From Bugula neritina (Eukaryota > Bryozoa > Gymnolaemata > Cheilostomatida > Bugulidae), in NCBI GenBank assembly GCA_964035545.1, contig OZ037770.1:6944229-7008228 (forward strand): a DNA stretch of 64,000 nt, written 5' to 3'. The first letter of the stretch is position 1, and the number at the start of each line of letters is the position of its first letter. The translations under genes were made by a program, and so were the position numbers. Positions 31,101 through 44,419 of this stretch are shown here, piece by piece. The notes under the pieces are model-generated. The model had not been told where the DNA came from. It did not search any database and saw nothing but the letters and a program-made list of their open reading frames with translations.

Positions 31101-32600
31101 TAAGTGCCAAGAAGTTCTGAAACAGGCCCAATAGTGCTAATAGTGTGCATAACAGTGCCTAAATGTGCTCAATTGAGCCAAATATGCTAATAGTAACAAT
31201 AAGTGCTCAGACGTTCTGAAACGTTCCCAATAGTGCTTATAATAGAACTAGACTGCTTAAAGGTGCCCGAATGTGGAAAAACATGCCCAAATGTGCTAGA
31301 TTGAACTGAATATGAAATAGTAGCAATAAGTGCCCATTACTTCTGAAAGGTTATCAATAGTGCAAACAGTAGAAATAGTGTGCCTAACAGTACCAAAATG
31401 AGCTAAAACAAACCCAAATGTGCTAAATTGAGCCAAATATGCTAATAGTAACAATGAGTGCTCAGAGGTTCTGAAACGTTCGCAATAGTGCTAATAGTAT
31501 AACTAGTGTGCTCAACAGTGCCAAACTGTGCTAAAACATGCCAAAATGTGCTAAATTGAGCCAAATATGCTAATAGTACCAATAAGTTCCCAGAGGTTCT
31601 GAAACGTGCCCAATAGTGCTAATAATAGAACTAATGTGCTTAACAGTGCCCAAATGTGCTAAAACATTCTCAAACTGGCTAAAACATGCCAAAATGTAGT
31701 AGATTGAGCAAAATATGCTAATAGTACCAGTACGTTCCCAGAGGTATTGAAATGTGCGGAATAGTGCAAATCGCATAACTAGTTGCTTAAAAGGTCCCAA
31801 ATGTGCTAAAACATGCCCAAAGATGCTAAATTAAGCCAAATATGCTAATAGTACGAATGGGTGCGCAGAGGTTCTTAAACGGGCCAAATAGTGCTAATAG
31901 TAGAACTAGTGTGCTCAACAGTGCCAAAATGTGCTAAAACAAACCCAAATGTGCTAAATTGAGCCGAGTATGCTAATAGTAACACTAAGTGCTCAGAGGT
32001 TCTGAAACGTTCCCAATAGTGCTAATAGTAGAACTAGTGTGCTCAACAGTGCCAAACTGTGTTAAAACATGCCCAAATGTGCTAAATTGAGCCAAATATA
32101 CTAATAAAAACAATAAGTGCCAAGAAATTCTGTAATAGGCCCAATAATGTTGCAGTATATTTCAGTATGTTGCAGTATATTTCAGCATGTTGCTTATGTT
32201 TCAGTATGTGCCAGTATGTTGTAGTATTCTGCAGTATATTTCACTGTGTTACAGTGTATTTCAAGATTTTACAGTGTTTTTCAGTAGGTTGCAATAACTT
32301 GTAGTGTATTTCAGTATGTAATAGTGTATTTCAGTATGTTGCAGTATCATGCATAATAATTCAGCATGTTGCAGTATATTTCAATGTGTTGAAGTATCGT
32401 TCAGTATGTTGCCGATTGTTTCAGCGTGTTGCAGTGTATTTCAATGTGTTACAGTGTATTTCACTATGTTACGGTGTATTTCAGTATGTTGCAGTATGTT
32501 GCAGTGTATTTCAGTTTGTTACAGTGTATTTCAGTGTGCTTGTGCAAGTTTTCAGTATGTTGCAGTGTTTTTCAATGTGTTACAGTATATTTCAGTATAT

Positions 32601-33023
32601 GGGTCATTTTACTTAATTTAGTACACACTCGAAATCTTCAGTTTTTAGCTATTTTTCACAATTTAGCTGGTAATGAGCATGGTTTTTTGGCCAAAACTAG
32701 TTAAGCACCAATAAATACACCTAAATAATCAAAGTTCTTTTTAATTTTGTCTCATTTCCCACGTTTTTCCCTAATTATTCAGCTAGTTTTGGTTACGGAC
32801 CGTTACGGTTTTTTCGTAACGGTCCGTGCATATAGAATATTAAATGCATATGACAATGACCTGTGCTTTAATGTTGGGGAATTCCCTCCCAGCCTTTGCT
32901 GTTGTGCGTAATTAAAACCAGCACATAAAAATATCATGTATAGTAAATTTCAATGGATTTGGAGCAAACTTTAATGTTAGGTCATAATTTGCTGGTGTGT
33001 ACTAAATGAAGTAAACTGACACG
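32601..33023. mobile_element. 423-bp TIR element inside satellite B
   Basis: Ends GGGTCATTTTACTTAATTTA and, inverted, CGTGTCAGTTTACTTCATTT, followed on both sides by GTACACAC: TIRs of about 28 bp. TATAT is present at 32596-32600 and 33024-33028. The uninterrupted equivalent is at about 35686-35705 (TTTCAGTATATTACC), with matching sequence for over 50 bp on both sides, so the insertion and a 5-bp duplication are directly visible. Internally ACGGACCGTTACG (32795-32807) and its complement (32815-32827) form a perfect 13-bp hairpin with a GTTTTTT loop. No coding frame. Confidence 0.92.
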
Positions 33024-33728
33024 TATATTACCATATATTCCGGTATGTTGCTGTATAATTCAATGTGTTGTTGTTAATTTCAACTTGTTACAGTGTATTT
33101 CAGTATGTTGCAGTATGATGCAGGGTATTTCAGTATGTTAAAGTGTATTTCAGTATGTTGCAGTATGTTGCAGAACATTTCAGTTTGTTGCAGTATATTT
33201 CAGTATGTTGCAGTATATTTCAGTGTGTTGCAGTATATTTAAATGTGTTGCAGGGTAATTCCATATGTTACAGTGTATTTCAGTATGTTGCAGTATGTTG
33301 TAGTGTATTTCAGTATGTTACAGTGTATTTCAGTATGTTGCAGTATGTTGCAGTATATTTCAGTGTGTTACAGTATATATCAGTATGTTACAGTACGTTT
33401 CCGTATATTACACTATACTTCGGGAATTTGTGGTGTCTTTCAGTATCCTACAGCATATTTCAGTATGTTGCAGTTTTTTTCAATGTGTAATAGTATATTT
33501 CAGAAGTTTACAATATGTTTTGGTATGTTACAGTATAATTCAGTGTATTGCAGTATATTTTAATGTGTTGAAATGTATTTCAATATGGTACACTGTATAT
33601 CAATATGTTGCAGTGTATTTCAGTATGTTACAGTGTATTTCAGTATGTTGCAGTATATTTCAGTATATTTCAGTATGTTGCAGTATTCTTCAGTATTATG
33701 CCTATGTTTCAGTATGCTACAGTATATT

Positions 33729-35085
33729 TCAGTATTTTGCAGTATATTCCAATGTGTTGCAGTGTATTTCAGTATGTTGCAGTATATTGCAGTATGTCAC
33801 AGTGTATTTCAGTATGTTACAGTGTATTTCAGTATGTTGCAGTTTGTTGCAGAATATTTCTGTATGTTGCAGTATATTTCTGTGTGTTGCAGTATGTTTC
33901 AGTATATTATGTATATTTAGGTATTTTGCAGTATATTCCAATGTGTTGCAGTGTATTTCAGTATGTTGCAGTTTGTTGCAGTGTATTTCAGTATGTCACA
34001 GTGTAATTTAGTATGTTGCAGTATCTTGCATTATATTTCAATATGTTGCAGTATATTTCAATGTGTTGCAGTATATTTCGGTATATTATCATATATTTAG
34101 GTATTTTACAGTATATTATAATGTGTTACAGTGTATTTCAGTATGTTGCAGTATGTTGCAGAATATTTCAGTATGTTGCAGTATATTTCAGTATGTTGCA
34201 GTATATTTCAGTGTGTTGCAGTATATTTCAATGTTTTGCAGGGTAATTCAATATGTTGCAGTGTATTTCAGTATGTTGCAGTATGTTGCAGTGTATTTCA
34301 GTATGTTACAGTGTATTTCAGTATGTTGCAGTATATTTCAGTGTGTTACAGTGTATATCAGTATGTTACAGTACGTTTCCGTATAATACACTATACTTCG
34401 GGGACTTGTGGTGTCTTTCAGTATCCTACAGCATAATTCAGTATGTTGCAGTTTTTTTCAATGTGTAATAATATATTTCAGTAGTTTACAATATATTTTG
34501 GTATGTTACAGTATAATTCAGTGTATTGCAGTATAATTTAATGTGTTGAAATGTATTTCAATATGTTACACTGTATTTCAACATGTTGCACTGTATTTCA
34601 GTATGTTACAGCGTATTGCAGTATGTTGCAGTATATTTAAGTATATTTCAGTATGTTGCATTATTCTTCAGTATGTTGCCTATGTTTCATTATGTTACAG
34701 TATATTTCAGTATCTTGCATTATATTTCAATATGTTGCAGTATATTTCAGTATGTTGCAGGATATTTCAGTGAGCTGTCAGTATATTTCAATGTGTTGCA
34801 GGGTAGTTCAATATGTTACCCTGTATTTCAGTATGTTGCAGTATGTTGCACTATGTTGCAGTGTATTTCAGTATGTTAGAGTGTGTTTCTATCTGTTGCA
34901 GTATCTTGCAGTATATTTCAGTATGTTGCAGTATATTTCAGTGTGTTGCAGTATATTTTAAGGTGTTGCAGGGTATCTCAATATGTTACAGTCTATTTCA
35001 GTATGTTGCAGTATGTTGGAGTGTATTTCAGTATGTTACAGTATATTTCAGTATGTTGCAGTATGTTGCAGTATATTACAGTAGG
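33729..35085 (+). repeat. Satellite B segment duplicated 11.6 kb away (copy a)
   Basis: Nearly identical word order to 45344-46700 (offset 11615), including rare variants such as CTATACTTCGGGGACTTGTG near 34391 and 46006. The two copies diverge at about 35085 and 46700. Confidence 0.85.
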
Positions 35086-36529
35086 TTGCAGTATGTTTCG
35101 GCATGTTGCTTATGTTTCAGTATGTTACAGTATGTTTTAGTATTCCGCAGTATGTTTCACTGTGTTACAGTGTATTTCAATATTTTATAGTGTTTTTCAG
35201 TAGGTTGCAGTATGTTGTAGTGTATTTCAGTATGTAACAGTGTATTTCAGAATGGTGCAGTATCATGCATAATATTTCAGCATGTTGCAGTATATTTCAA
35301 TGTGTTGAAGTATAATTCAGTATGTTGCCGATTGTTTCAGTGTGTTGCAGTATATTTCACTGTGTTACAGTGTAGTTCACTATGTTACGGTGTGTTTCAG
35401 TTTGTTGCAGTATGTTGCAGTGTATTTCAGTATGTTGCAGTATCATGCATAATATTTCAGCATGTTGCAGTTTATCTCAATGTGTTGAAGTATATTTCAG
35501 TATGTTGCCGATTGTTTCAGTGTGTTGCAGTATGTTTCACTGTGTTACAGTGTAGTTCACTATGTTACGGTGTGTTTCAGTTTCTTGCAGTATGTTGCAG
35601 TGTATTTCAGTATGTTACAGTGTATTTCAGTGTGCTAGTGCAAGTTTTCAGTATGTTGGAGTGTTTTTCAATGTGTGACTGTATATTTCAGTATATTACC
35701 ATATATTCCGGTATGTTGCTGTATAATTCAGTGTGTTGTTGTTTATTTCAAAATGTTACAGTGTATTTCAGTATGTTGCAGTATGTTGTGGTGTGATTCA
35801 GTATGTCACAGTGTATTTTAGTATGTTACAGTATCTTGCATTATATTTCAATATGTTGCAGTATATTTCAGTGTGCTGTCAGTATATTTCAATGTGTTGC
35901 AGGGTAATTCAATATGTTACCGTGTATTTCAGTATGTTGCAGTATGTTGCAGTATGTTGCATTGTATTTCAGTATGTTACAGTGTGTTTCTATCTGTTGC
36001 AGTATCTTGCAGCATATTTCAGTGCATTGCAGTATATTTCAGTAACTTACAGTATATTTCTGCGTTTTACCATATATTTCGGTATATTGCAGTATATTCC
36101 AATATGTTACAGTGTATTTCAGTATGTGGCAGTATGTTGAGGTATGTTGAGGTATATTTTAGTATGTTGCAGTATGTTTCAGTATGTTACAATATAATTT
36201 AGTATTTTGCCAAATATTTCAATTGGTTACAGTATTTTTCAGTAGGTATCCATATATTCAGGTATGTTGCAGTATATTTTAGTATGTTGCTTATGTTTCA
36301 GTATGTTACAGGATGTTTTAGTATTTTGAAGTATATTTCATTGTGTTACAGTATATTTCAATACTTTACAGTGTATTTCAGTAGGTTGCAGTATGTTGCA
36401 GTATGTTGCAGTATATTTCGGTATGTCACAGTGTAATTCAGTATGTTGCAGTATGTTGCAGTATCTTGCAGTATATTGCAGTATGTTGCGTATGTTTCAG
36501 TATGTTGCAGAATGTTTTAGTATGTTATA

Positions 36530-38527
36530 GCATAATTCAGTAGTTTACAGTATATTTCAGAGGTTTACTATATATTTCGGTATGTTGCAGTATTTCGCAA
36601 TGTGTTGCGCTGTATTTAAATATCTTACAGTGTATTTCAGTATGTTGCAGTGTTTTTTGATATGTTACAGAATATTTGAGAAGGTTGCAGTATTTTGCAG
36701 TGTATATCAGTATGTTGCAGTATAACTCAGTACGTTGCAGTATATTTCAATATGTTGAAGTATATTTCAATGTGTTGCAGGGTGTCTCAATATGTTTCAG
36801 TGTGTTTTAGTATGTTTCAGTGTATTTCAGTATGTTGCAGTATATTTCAGTGTGTTACAGTATATTTCAGTGTATTACAGTATATTTCAGTATGTTACTA
36901 TACATTTCGGTATATAACACTATATCTCAGTGAGTTGCAGTGTATTTCAGTGTGCTAAAGCAAGTTTTCAGTATTTTGCAGTGTTCTTCATTGTATTACA
37001 GTATATTTCAGTATATTACCATAAATTCTGGTATGTTGCGGTTTAATCCAAAGTGTTGTGGTTTATTTCAACATGTTACAGTGTATTTCAGTGTGTTGCA
37101 GTATGTTGCAGTGTATTTCAGTATGTTACAGTGTAGTTCAGTATGTTGCAGTATGTTGCAGTGTATTTCAGTATGTTACAGTGTGTTTCTATCTAGTGCA
37201 GTATTTTGCAGCATATTTCAGTGTGTTGCAGTATATTTCAGTAGTTTACAGTATATTTCTCAGTTTACCATATATTTCGGTATGTTGCAGTAGATTCCAA
37301 TATGTTACAGTGTATTTCAGTATGTGGCAGTATGTTGAGGTATGTTGAGGTATATTTTAGTATGTTGCAGTATGTTTCAGTATGTTACAACATAATTTAG
37401 TATTTTGCCAAATATTTCAATTGGTAACAGTATTTTTCAGTAGGTATCCATATATTCAGGTATGTTGCAGTATATTTTAGTATGTTGCAGTATCTTGCAT
37501 TAAGTTTCAATATGTTGCAGTATATTTCAATGTGTTGCAGTATATTTCAGTATATTACCGTATATTTAGGTATTTTGCAGTATATTCCAATGTGTTGCAG
37601 TGTATTTCAGTATGTTGCAGTATGTTGCAGTATGTGGCAGTGTATTTCAGTATGTCACAGTGTATTTTTGTATGTTGCAGTATCTTGCATTATATTTCAA
37701 TATGTTGTAGGATATTTCAATGTGTTGCAGGGTATTTCAATATGTTACAGTGTATTTCAGTATGTTGCAGTATGTTGCAGTATGTTGCAGTGTATTTCAG
37801 TATGTCACAGTGTATTTTAGTATGTTGCAGTATTTTGCATTAAATTTCAATATGTTGCGGTATATTTCAGTATATTACCGTATATTTAGGTATTTTGCAG
37901 TATATTCCAATGTGTTACAGTGTATTTCAATATTTTTCAGTGTTTTTCAGTAGGTTGCAGTATTTTGCAGTATGTTGCAGTATACTTCAGTATGTTGCAG
38001 CATATTCCAGTGTGTTGCAGTATATTTCAACGTGTTGCAGGGCAGTTCAATATGTTACAGTGAATTTCAGTATGTTGCATGGTTTTTCAGTATGTTGCAG
38101 TATCTTGCAGTATATTTCAGTATGTTGCAGTATATTACAGTATGTTGCTTATGTTTCAGTATGTTACAGTATGTTTTAGTATTTTGCAGTATATTTCACT
38201 GCGTTACAGTGTATTTCAATATTTTACAGTGTTTTTAAGTAGGTCGCAGTATGTTGCAACATGTTGCAGTGTATTTTAGTATGTCACAGTGTTTTTCAGT
38301 ATGTTGCAGTATCTTGCATTACATTTCAATATGTTGCAGTATATTTCAATGTGTTGCAGTATATTTCAGTATACTACCGTATATTTGGGTAGTTTGCAGT
38401 ATATTCCAATGTGTTGCAGTGTGTTTCAGTATGTTACAGCGCGTTTCAGTATGTTGCAGTATGTTGCGGCATATTTCAGTATGTTGCGTATGTTTCAGTA
38501 TGTTGCAGAATGTTTTAGTATGTCATA
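36530..38527 (+). repeat. Higher-order repeat of about 1998 bp, unit 1
   Basis: Matches the next 2 kb at a constant offset of 1998 bp, sharing rare words (GTGCTAAAGCAAGTTTTCAG near 36952 and 38950; GTTTAATCCAAAGTG near 37042 and 39040). Unit boundaries are arbitrary. Confidence 0.88.
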
Positions 38528-40525
38528 GCATAATTCAGTAGTTTACAGTATATTTCAGTGGTTTACTCTATATTTCGGTATGTTGCAGTATTTCGCAATG
38601 TGTTGCTCCGTATTTCAATATCTTACAGTGTATTTCAGTATGTTGCAGTGTTTTTCGATATGTTACAGAGTATTTCAGTAGGTTGCAGTATCTTGCAGTG
38701 TATATCAGTATGTTGCAGTATATCTCAGTACGATGCAGTATATTTCAATATGTTGCAGTATATTTCAATGTGTTGCAGGGTATCTCAATATGTTTCAGTG
38801 TGTTTTAGTATGTTTCAGTGTATTTCAGTATGTTGCAGTATATTTCAGTGTGTTACAGTATATTTCAGTGTATTACAGTATATTTCAGTATGTTACTATA
38901 CATTTCGGTATATTACACTATATCTCAGTGAGTTGCAGTGTATTTCAGTGTGCTAAAGCAAGTTTTCAGTATTTTGCAGTGTTCTTCATTGTATTACAGT
39001 ATATTTCAGTATATTACCATAAATTCTGGTATGTTGCGGTTTAATCCAAAGTGTTGTGGTTTATTTCAACATGTTACAGTGTATTTCAGTGTGTTGCAGT
39101 ATGTTGCAGTGTATTTCAGTATGTTACAGTGTAGTTCAGTATGTTGCAGTATGTTGCAGTGTATTTCAGTATGTTACAGTGTGTTTCTACCTAGTGCAGT
39201 ATTTTGCAGCATATTTCAGTGTGTTGCAGTATATTTCAGTAGTTTACAGTATATTTCTCAGTTTACCATATATTTCGGTATGTTGCAGTAGATTCCAATA
39301 TGTTACAGTGTATTTCAGTATGTGGCAGTATGTTGAGGTATGTTGAGGTATATTTTAGTATGTTGCAGTATGTTTCAGTATGTTACAACATAATTTAGTA
39401 TTTTGCCAAATATTTCAATTGGTAACAGTATTTTTCAGTAGGTATCCATATATTCAGGTATGTTGCAGTATATTTTAGTATGTTGCAGTATCTTGCATTA
39501 AGTTTCAATATGTTGCAGTATATTTCAATGTGTTGCAGTATATTTCAGTATATTACCGTATATTTAGGTATTTTGCAGTATATTCCAATGTGTGTCAGTG
39601 TATTTCAGTATGTTGCAGTATGTTGCAGTATGTGGCAGTGTATTTCAGTATGTCACAGTGTATTTTTGTATGTTGCAGTATCTTGCATTATATTTCAATA
39701 TGTTGTAGGATATTTCAATGTGTTGCAGGGTATTTCAATATGTTACAGTGTATTTCAGTATGTTGCAGTATGTTGCAGTATGTTGCAGTGTATTTCAGTA
39801 TGTCACAGTGTATTTTAGTATGTTGCAGTATTTTGCATTAAATTTCAATATGTTGCGGTATATTTCAGTATATTACCGTATATTTAGGTATTTTGCAGTA
39901 TATTCCAATGTGTTACAGTGTATTTCAATATTTTTCAGTGTTTTTCAGTAGGTTGCAGTATTTTGCAGTATGTTGCAGTATACTTCAGTATGTTGCAGCA
40001 TATTTCAGTGTGTTGCAGTATATTTCAATGTGTTGCAGGGCAGTTCAATATGTTACAGTGAATTTCAGTATGTTGCATGGTTTTTCAGTATGTTGCAGTA
40101 TCTTGCAGTATATTTCAGTATGTTGCAGTATATTACAGTATGTTGCTTATGTTTCAGTATGTTACAGTATGTTTTAGTATTTTGCAGTATATTTCACTGC
40201 GTTACAGTGTATTTCAATATTTTACAGTGTTTTTCAGTAGGTCGCAGTATGTTGCAACATGTTGCAGTGTATTTTAGTATGTCACAGTGTTTTTCAGTAT
40301 GTTGCAGTATCTTGCATTACATTTCAATATGTTGCAGTATATTTCAATGTGTTGCAGTATATTTCAGTATACTACCGTATATTTGGGTAGTTTGCAGTAT
40401 ATTCCAATGTGTTGCAGTGTGTTTCAGTATGTTACAGCGCGTTTCAGTATGTTGCAGTATGTTGCGGCATATTTCAGTATGTTGCGTATGTTTCAGTATG
40501 TTGCAGAATGTTTTAGTATGTCATA
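38528..40525 (+). repeat. Higher-order repeat of about 1998 bp, unit 2
   Basis: Near-identical to unit 1; similarity continues to about 40760. A third, more diverged copy of the same word order covers about 41560-43600 (offset about 5033 from unit 1, 3055 from unit 2). Confidence 0.88.
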
Positions 40526-41559
40526 GCATAATTCAGTAGTTTACAGTATATTTCAGTGGTTTACTCTATATTTCGGTATGTTGCAGTATTTCGCAATGTG
40601 TTGCTCCGTATTTCAATATCTTACAGTGTATTTCAGTATGTTGCAGTGTTTTTCGATATGTTACAGAGTATTTCAGTAGGTTGCAGTATCTTGCAGTGTA
40701 TATCAGTATGTTGCAGTATATCTCAGTACGATGCAGTATATTTCAATATGTTGCAGTATATTTCAGTGTGTTGCAGGGTATTTCAATATGTTTCAGTGTG
40801 TTTTAGTATGTTCCAGTATATTGCAGTGTGTTTCAGTATGTTACAGTGTATTTTAGTATGTCGCAGTATCTTGCATTATATTTCAATATGTTGCAGTATA
40901 TTTCAGTATGTCGCAGGATGTTTCAGTGTGCTGTCAGTATATTTCAATGTGTTGCAGGGTAACTCAATATGTTACCGTGTATTTCAGTATGTTGCAGTAT
41001 GTTGCAGTGTATTTCAGTATGTTAGAGTGTGTTTCTATCTGCTGCAGTATCTTGCAGTATATTTCAGTGTGTTGCAGTATATTTCAGTAGTTTACAGTAT
41101 ATTTCTGAGTTTTACCATATGTTTCGGTATGTTGTAGTATATTCCAATATAATACACTGTATTTCAGTATGTGGCAGTATGTTGAGGTATGTTGAGGTAT
41201 ATTTTAGTATGTTGCAGTGTGTTTCAGTATGTTACAATATAATTTAGTATTTGCCAAATATTTCAATTGGTTACAGTATTTTTCAGTAGGTATCCATATA
41301 TTAAGGTATGTTGCAGTATATTTTAGTATGTTGCTTATGTTTCAGTATGTTACAGGATGTTTTAGTATTTTGAAGTATATTTCATTGTGTTACAGTGTAT
41401 TTCAATACTTTACAGTGTATTTCAGTAGGTTGCAGTATGTTGCAGTATGTTGCAGTGTATTTCGGTATGTCACAGTGTAATTCAGTATGTTGCAGTATCT
41501 TGCAGTATATTGCAGTATGTTGCGTACGTTCAGTATGTTGCAGAATGTTTTAGTATGTT

Positions 41560-43600
41560 ATAGCATAATTCAGTAGTTTACAGTATATTTCAGAGGTTTA
41601 CTATATATTTCGGTATGTTGCAGTATTTCGCAATGTGTTGCGCTGTATTTAAATATCTTACAGTGTATTTCAGTATGTTGCAGTGTTTTTCGATATGTTA
41701 CAGAATATTTCAGAAGGTTGCAGTATTTTGCAGTGTATATCAGTATGTTGCAGTATAACTCAGTACGTTGCAGTATATTTCAATATGTTGAAGTATATTT
41801 CAATGTGTTGCAGGGTATTTCAATATGTTTCAGTGTGTTTTAGTATGTTTCAGTGTATTTCAGTATGTTGCAGTATATTTCAGTGTGTTACAGTATATTT
41901 CAGTGTATTACAGTATATTTCAGTATGTTACTATACATTTCGGTATATTACACTATATCTCAGTGAGTTGCAGTGTATTTCAGTGTGCTAAAGCAAGCTT
42001 TCAGTATTTTGCAGTGTTCTTCACTGTGTTACAGTATATTTCAGTATATTACCATAAATTATGGTATGTTGCGGTTTAATCCAAAGTGTTGTGGTTTATT
42101 TCAACATGTTACAGTGTATTTCAGTGTGTTGCAGTATGTTGCAGTGTATTTCAGTACGTTACAGTGTAGTTCAGTATGTTGCAGTATGTTGCAGTATGTT
42201 GCAGTATGTTGCAGTGTATTTCAGTATGTTACAGTGTGTTTCTATCTGTTGCAGTATTTTGCAGCATATTTCAGTGTGTTGCAGTATATTTCAGTAGTTT
42301 ACAGTATATTTCTAAGTTTACCATATATTTCGGTATGTTGCAGTAGATTCCAATATGTTACAGTGTATTTCAGTATGTGGCAGTATGTTGAGGTATGTTG
42401 AGGTATATTTTAGTATGTTGCAGTATGTTTCAGTATGTTACAACATAATTTAGTATTTTGCCAAATATTTCAATTGGTAACAGTATTTTTCAGTAGGTAT
42501 CTATATATTCAGGTATGTTGCAGTATATTTTAGTATGTTGCAGTATCTTGCATTAAGTTTCAATATGTTGCAGTATATTTCAATGTGTTGCAGTATATTT
42601 CAGTATATTACCGTACATTTAGGTATTTTGCAGTATATTCCAATGTGTTGCAGTGTATTTCAGTATGTTGCAGTATGTTGCAGTATGTGGCAGTGTATTT
42701 CAGTATGTCACAGTGTATTTTTGTATGTTGCAGTATCTTGCAATAAATTTCAATATGTTGTAGGATTTTTCAATGTGTTGCAGGGTATTTCAATATGTTA
42801 CAGTGTATTTCAGTATGTTGCAGTATGTTGCAGTATGTTGCAGTGTATTTCAGTATGTCACAGTGTATTTTAGTATGTTGCAGTATTTTGCAATAAATTT
42901 CAATATGTTGCGGTATATTTCAGTATATTACCGTATATTTAGGTACTTTGCAGTATATTCCAATGTGTTACAGTGTATTTCAATATTTTTCAGTGTTTTT
43001 CAGTAGGTTGCAGTATTTTGCAGTATGTTGCAGTATATTTCAGTATGTTGCAGCATATTTCAGTGTGTTGCAGTATATTTCAATGTGTTGCAGGGCAGTT
43101 CAATATGTTACAGTGAATTTCAGTATGTTGCATGGTTTTTCAGTATGTTGCAGTATCTTGCAGTATATTTCAGTATGTTGCAGTATAAAACAGTATGTTG
43201 CTTATGTTTCAGTATGTTACAGTATGTTTTAGTATTTTGCAGTATATTTCACTGTGTTACAGTGTATTTCAATAATTTACAGTGTTTTTCAGTAGGTCGC
43301 AGTATGTTGCAACATGTTGCAGTGTATTTCAGTATGTCACAGTGTTTTTCAGTATGTTGCAGTATCTTGCATTACATTTCAATATGTTGCAGTATATTTC
43401 AATGTGTTGCAGTATATTTCAGTATACTACCGTATATTTAGGTAGTTTGCAGTATATTTCAATGTGTTGCAGTGTGTTTCAGTATGTTACAGCGCGTTTC
43501 AGTATGTTGCAGTATGTTGCAGCATATTTCAGTATGTTGCGTATGTTTCAGTATGTTGCAGAATGTTTTAGTATGTCATAGCATAATTCAGTAGTTTACA
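41560..43600 (+). repeat. Higher-order repeat, third copy
   Basis: Repeats the rare words of units 1 and 2 (GTGCTAAAGCAAGCTTTCAG near 41985; GTTTAATCCAAAGTG near 42073) with small length changes, such as two additional decamers near 42190. Confidence 0.8.
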
Positions 43601-44419
43601 GTATATTTCAGTGGTTTACTCTATATTTCGGTATGTTGCAGTATTTCGCAATGTGTTGCTCTGTATTTCAATATCTTACAGTGTATTTCAGTATGTTGCA
43701 GTGTTTTTCGATATGTTACAGAGTATTCAGTAGGTTGCAGTATCTTGCAGTGTATATCAGTATGTTGCAGTATATCTCAGTACGATGCAGTATATTTCAA
43801 TATGTTGCAGTATATTTCAGTGTGTTGCAGGGTATTTCAATATGTTTCAGTGTGTTTTAGTTTGTTCCAGTATATTGCAGTGTGTTTCAGTATGTTACAG
43901 TGTATTTCGGTATGTTGCAGTATCTTGCAGTTTAGTTCAGTAATTGCAGTATATTTCAATGTGTTGCAGTATATTTCAGTATATTACCGTATATTTAGGC
44001 ATTTTGCAGTATATTCCAATGTGTTACCGTGCATTTCAATATTTTACAGTGTTTTTCAGTATGTTGCAGTATGTTACAGTACATTTTCGCATATTACACT
44101 TTACTTCAGCGAGTTGTGGTGTCTCTTAGTACGCTACAGCGTAATTCAGTATGTTGCAGTATTTTTCAATGTGTTACAGTATATTTCAGTATATTACCGT
44201 AAATTGAGGTATTTTGCAGTATTTTCCAATGTGTTGCAATGTGTTTCAGTATGTTACAGTGCATTTCAGTATGTTGCAGCATGTTGCAGTATATTTCAGT
44301 ATGTTGCAGGGTATTTCGATATGTTACAGTGTATTTCAGTATGTTGCAGTATGTTGCAGTGTATTTCAGTATGTTGCAGTGTATTTCAGTATGTTGCAGT
44401 ATCTTGCAGTATATTTCAG

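Larger units (their letters stand above)
21985..32150 (+). repeat. Satellite A: GTGCTAAAAC/ATGCCCAAAT decamers in a unit of about 127 bp
   Basis: About 10 kb. The basic modules are GTGCTAAAAC and ATGCCCAAAT in alternation. They form a higher unit: GTGCTAATAGTAGAACTAGT, GTGCTTAACAGTGCCCAAAT, GTGCTAAAACATGCCCAAAT, GTGCTAAATTGAGCCAAATA, TGCTAATAGTACCAATAAGT, GCCCAGAGGTTCTGAAACGT, GCCCAATA. Period about 127-128 bp (for example 24333 to 24460), with variants longer by one 20-bp double module. Units diverge by roughly 10-20%. It is interrupted by TIR elements at 23066-23821 and 27372-28124. Frames in it (about 60-95 codons, both strands) are not genes. Confidence 0.95.

Noticed and set aside
21985-32150. 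CRISPR-like array, because of regular repeats
   Set aside because: No unique spacers between identical repeats; units are contiguous, diverged satellite monomers in a eukaryotic genome.
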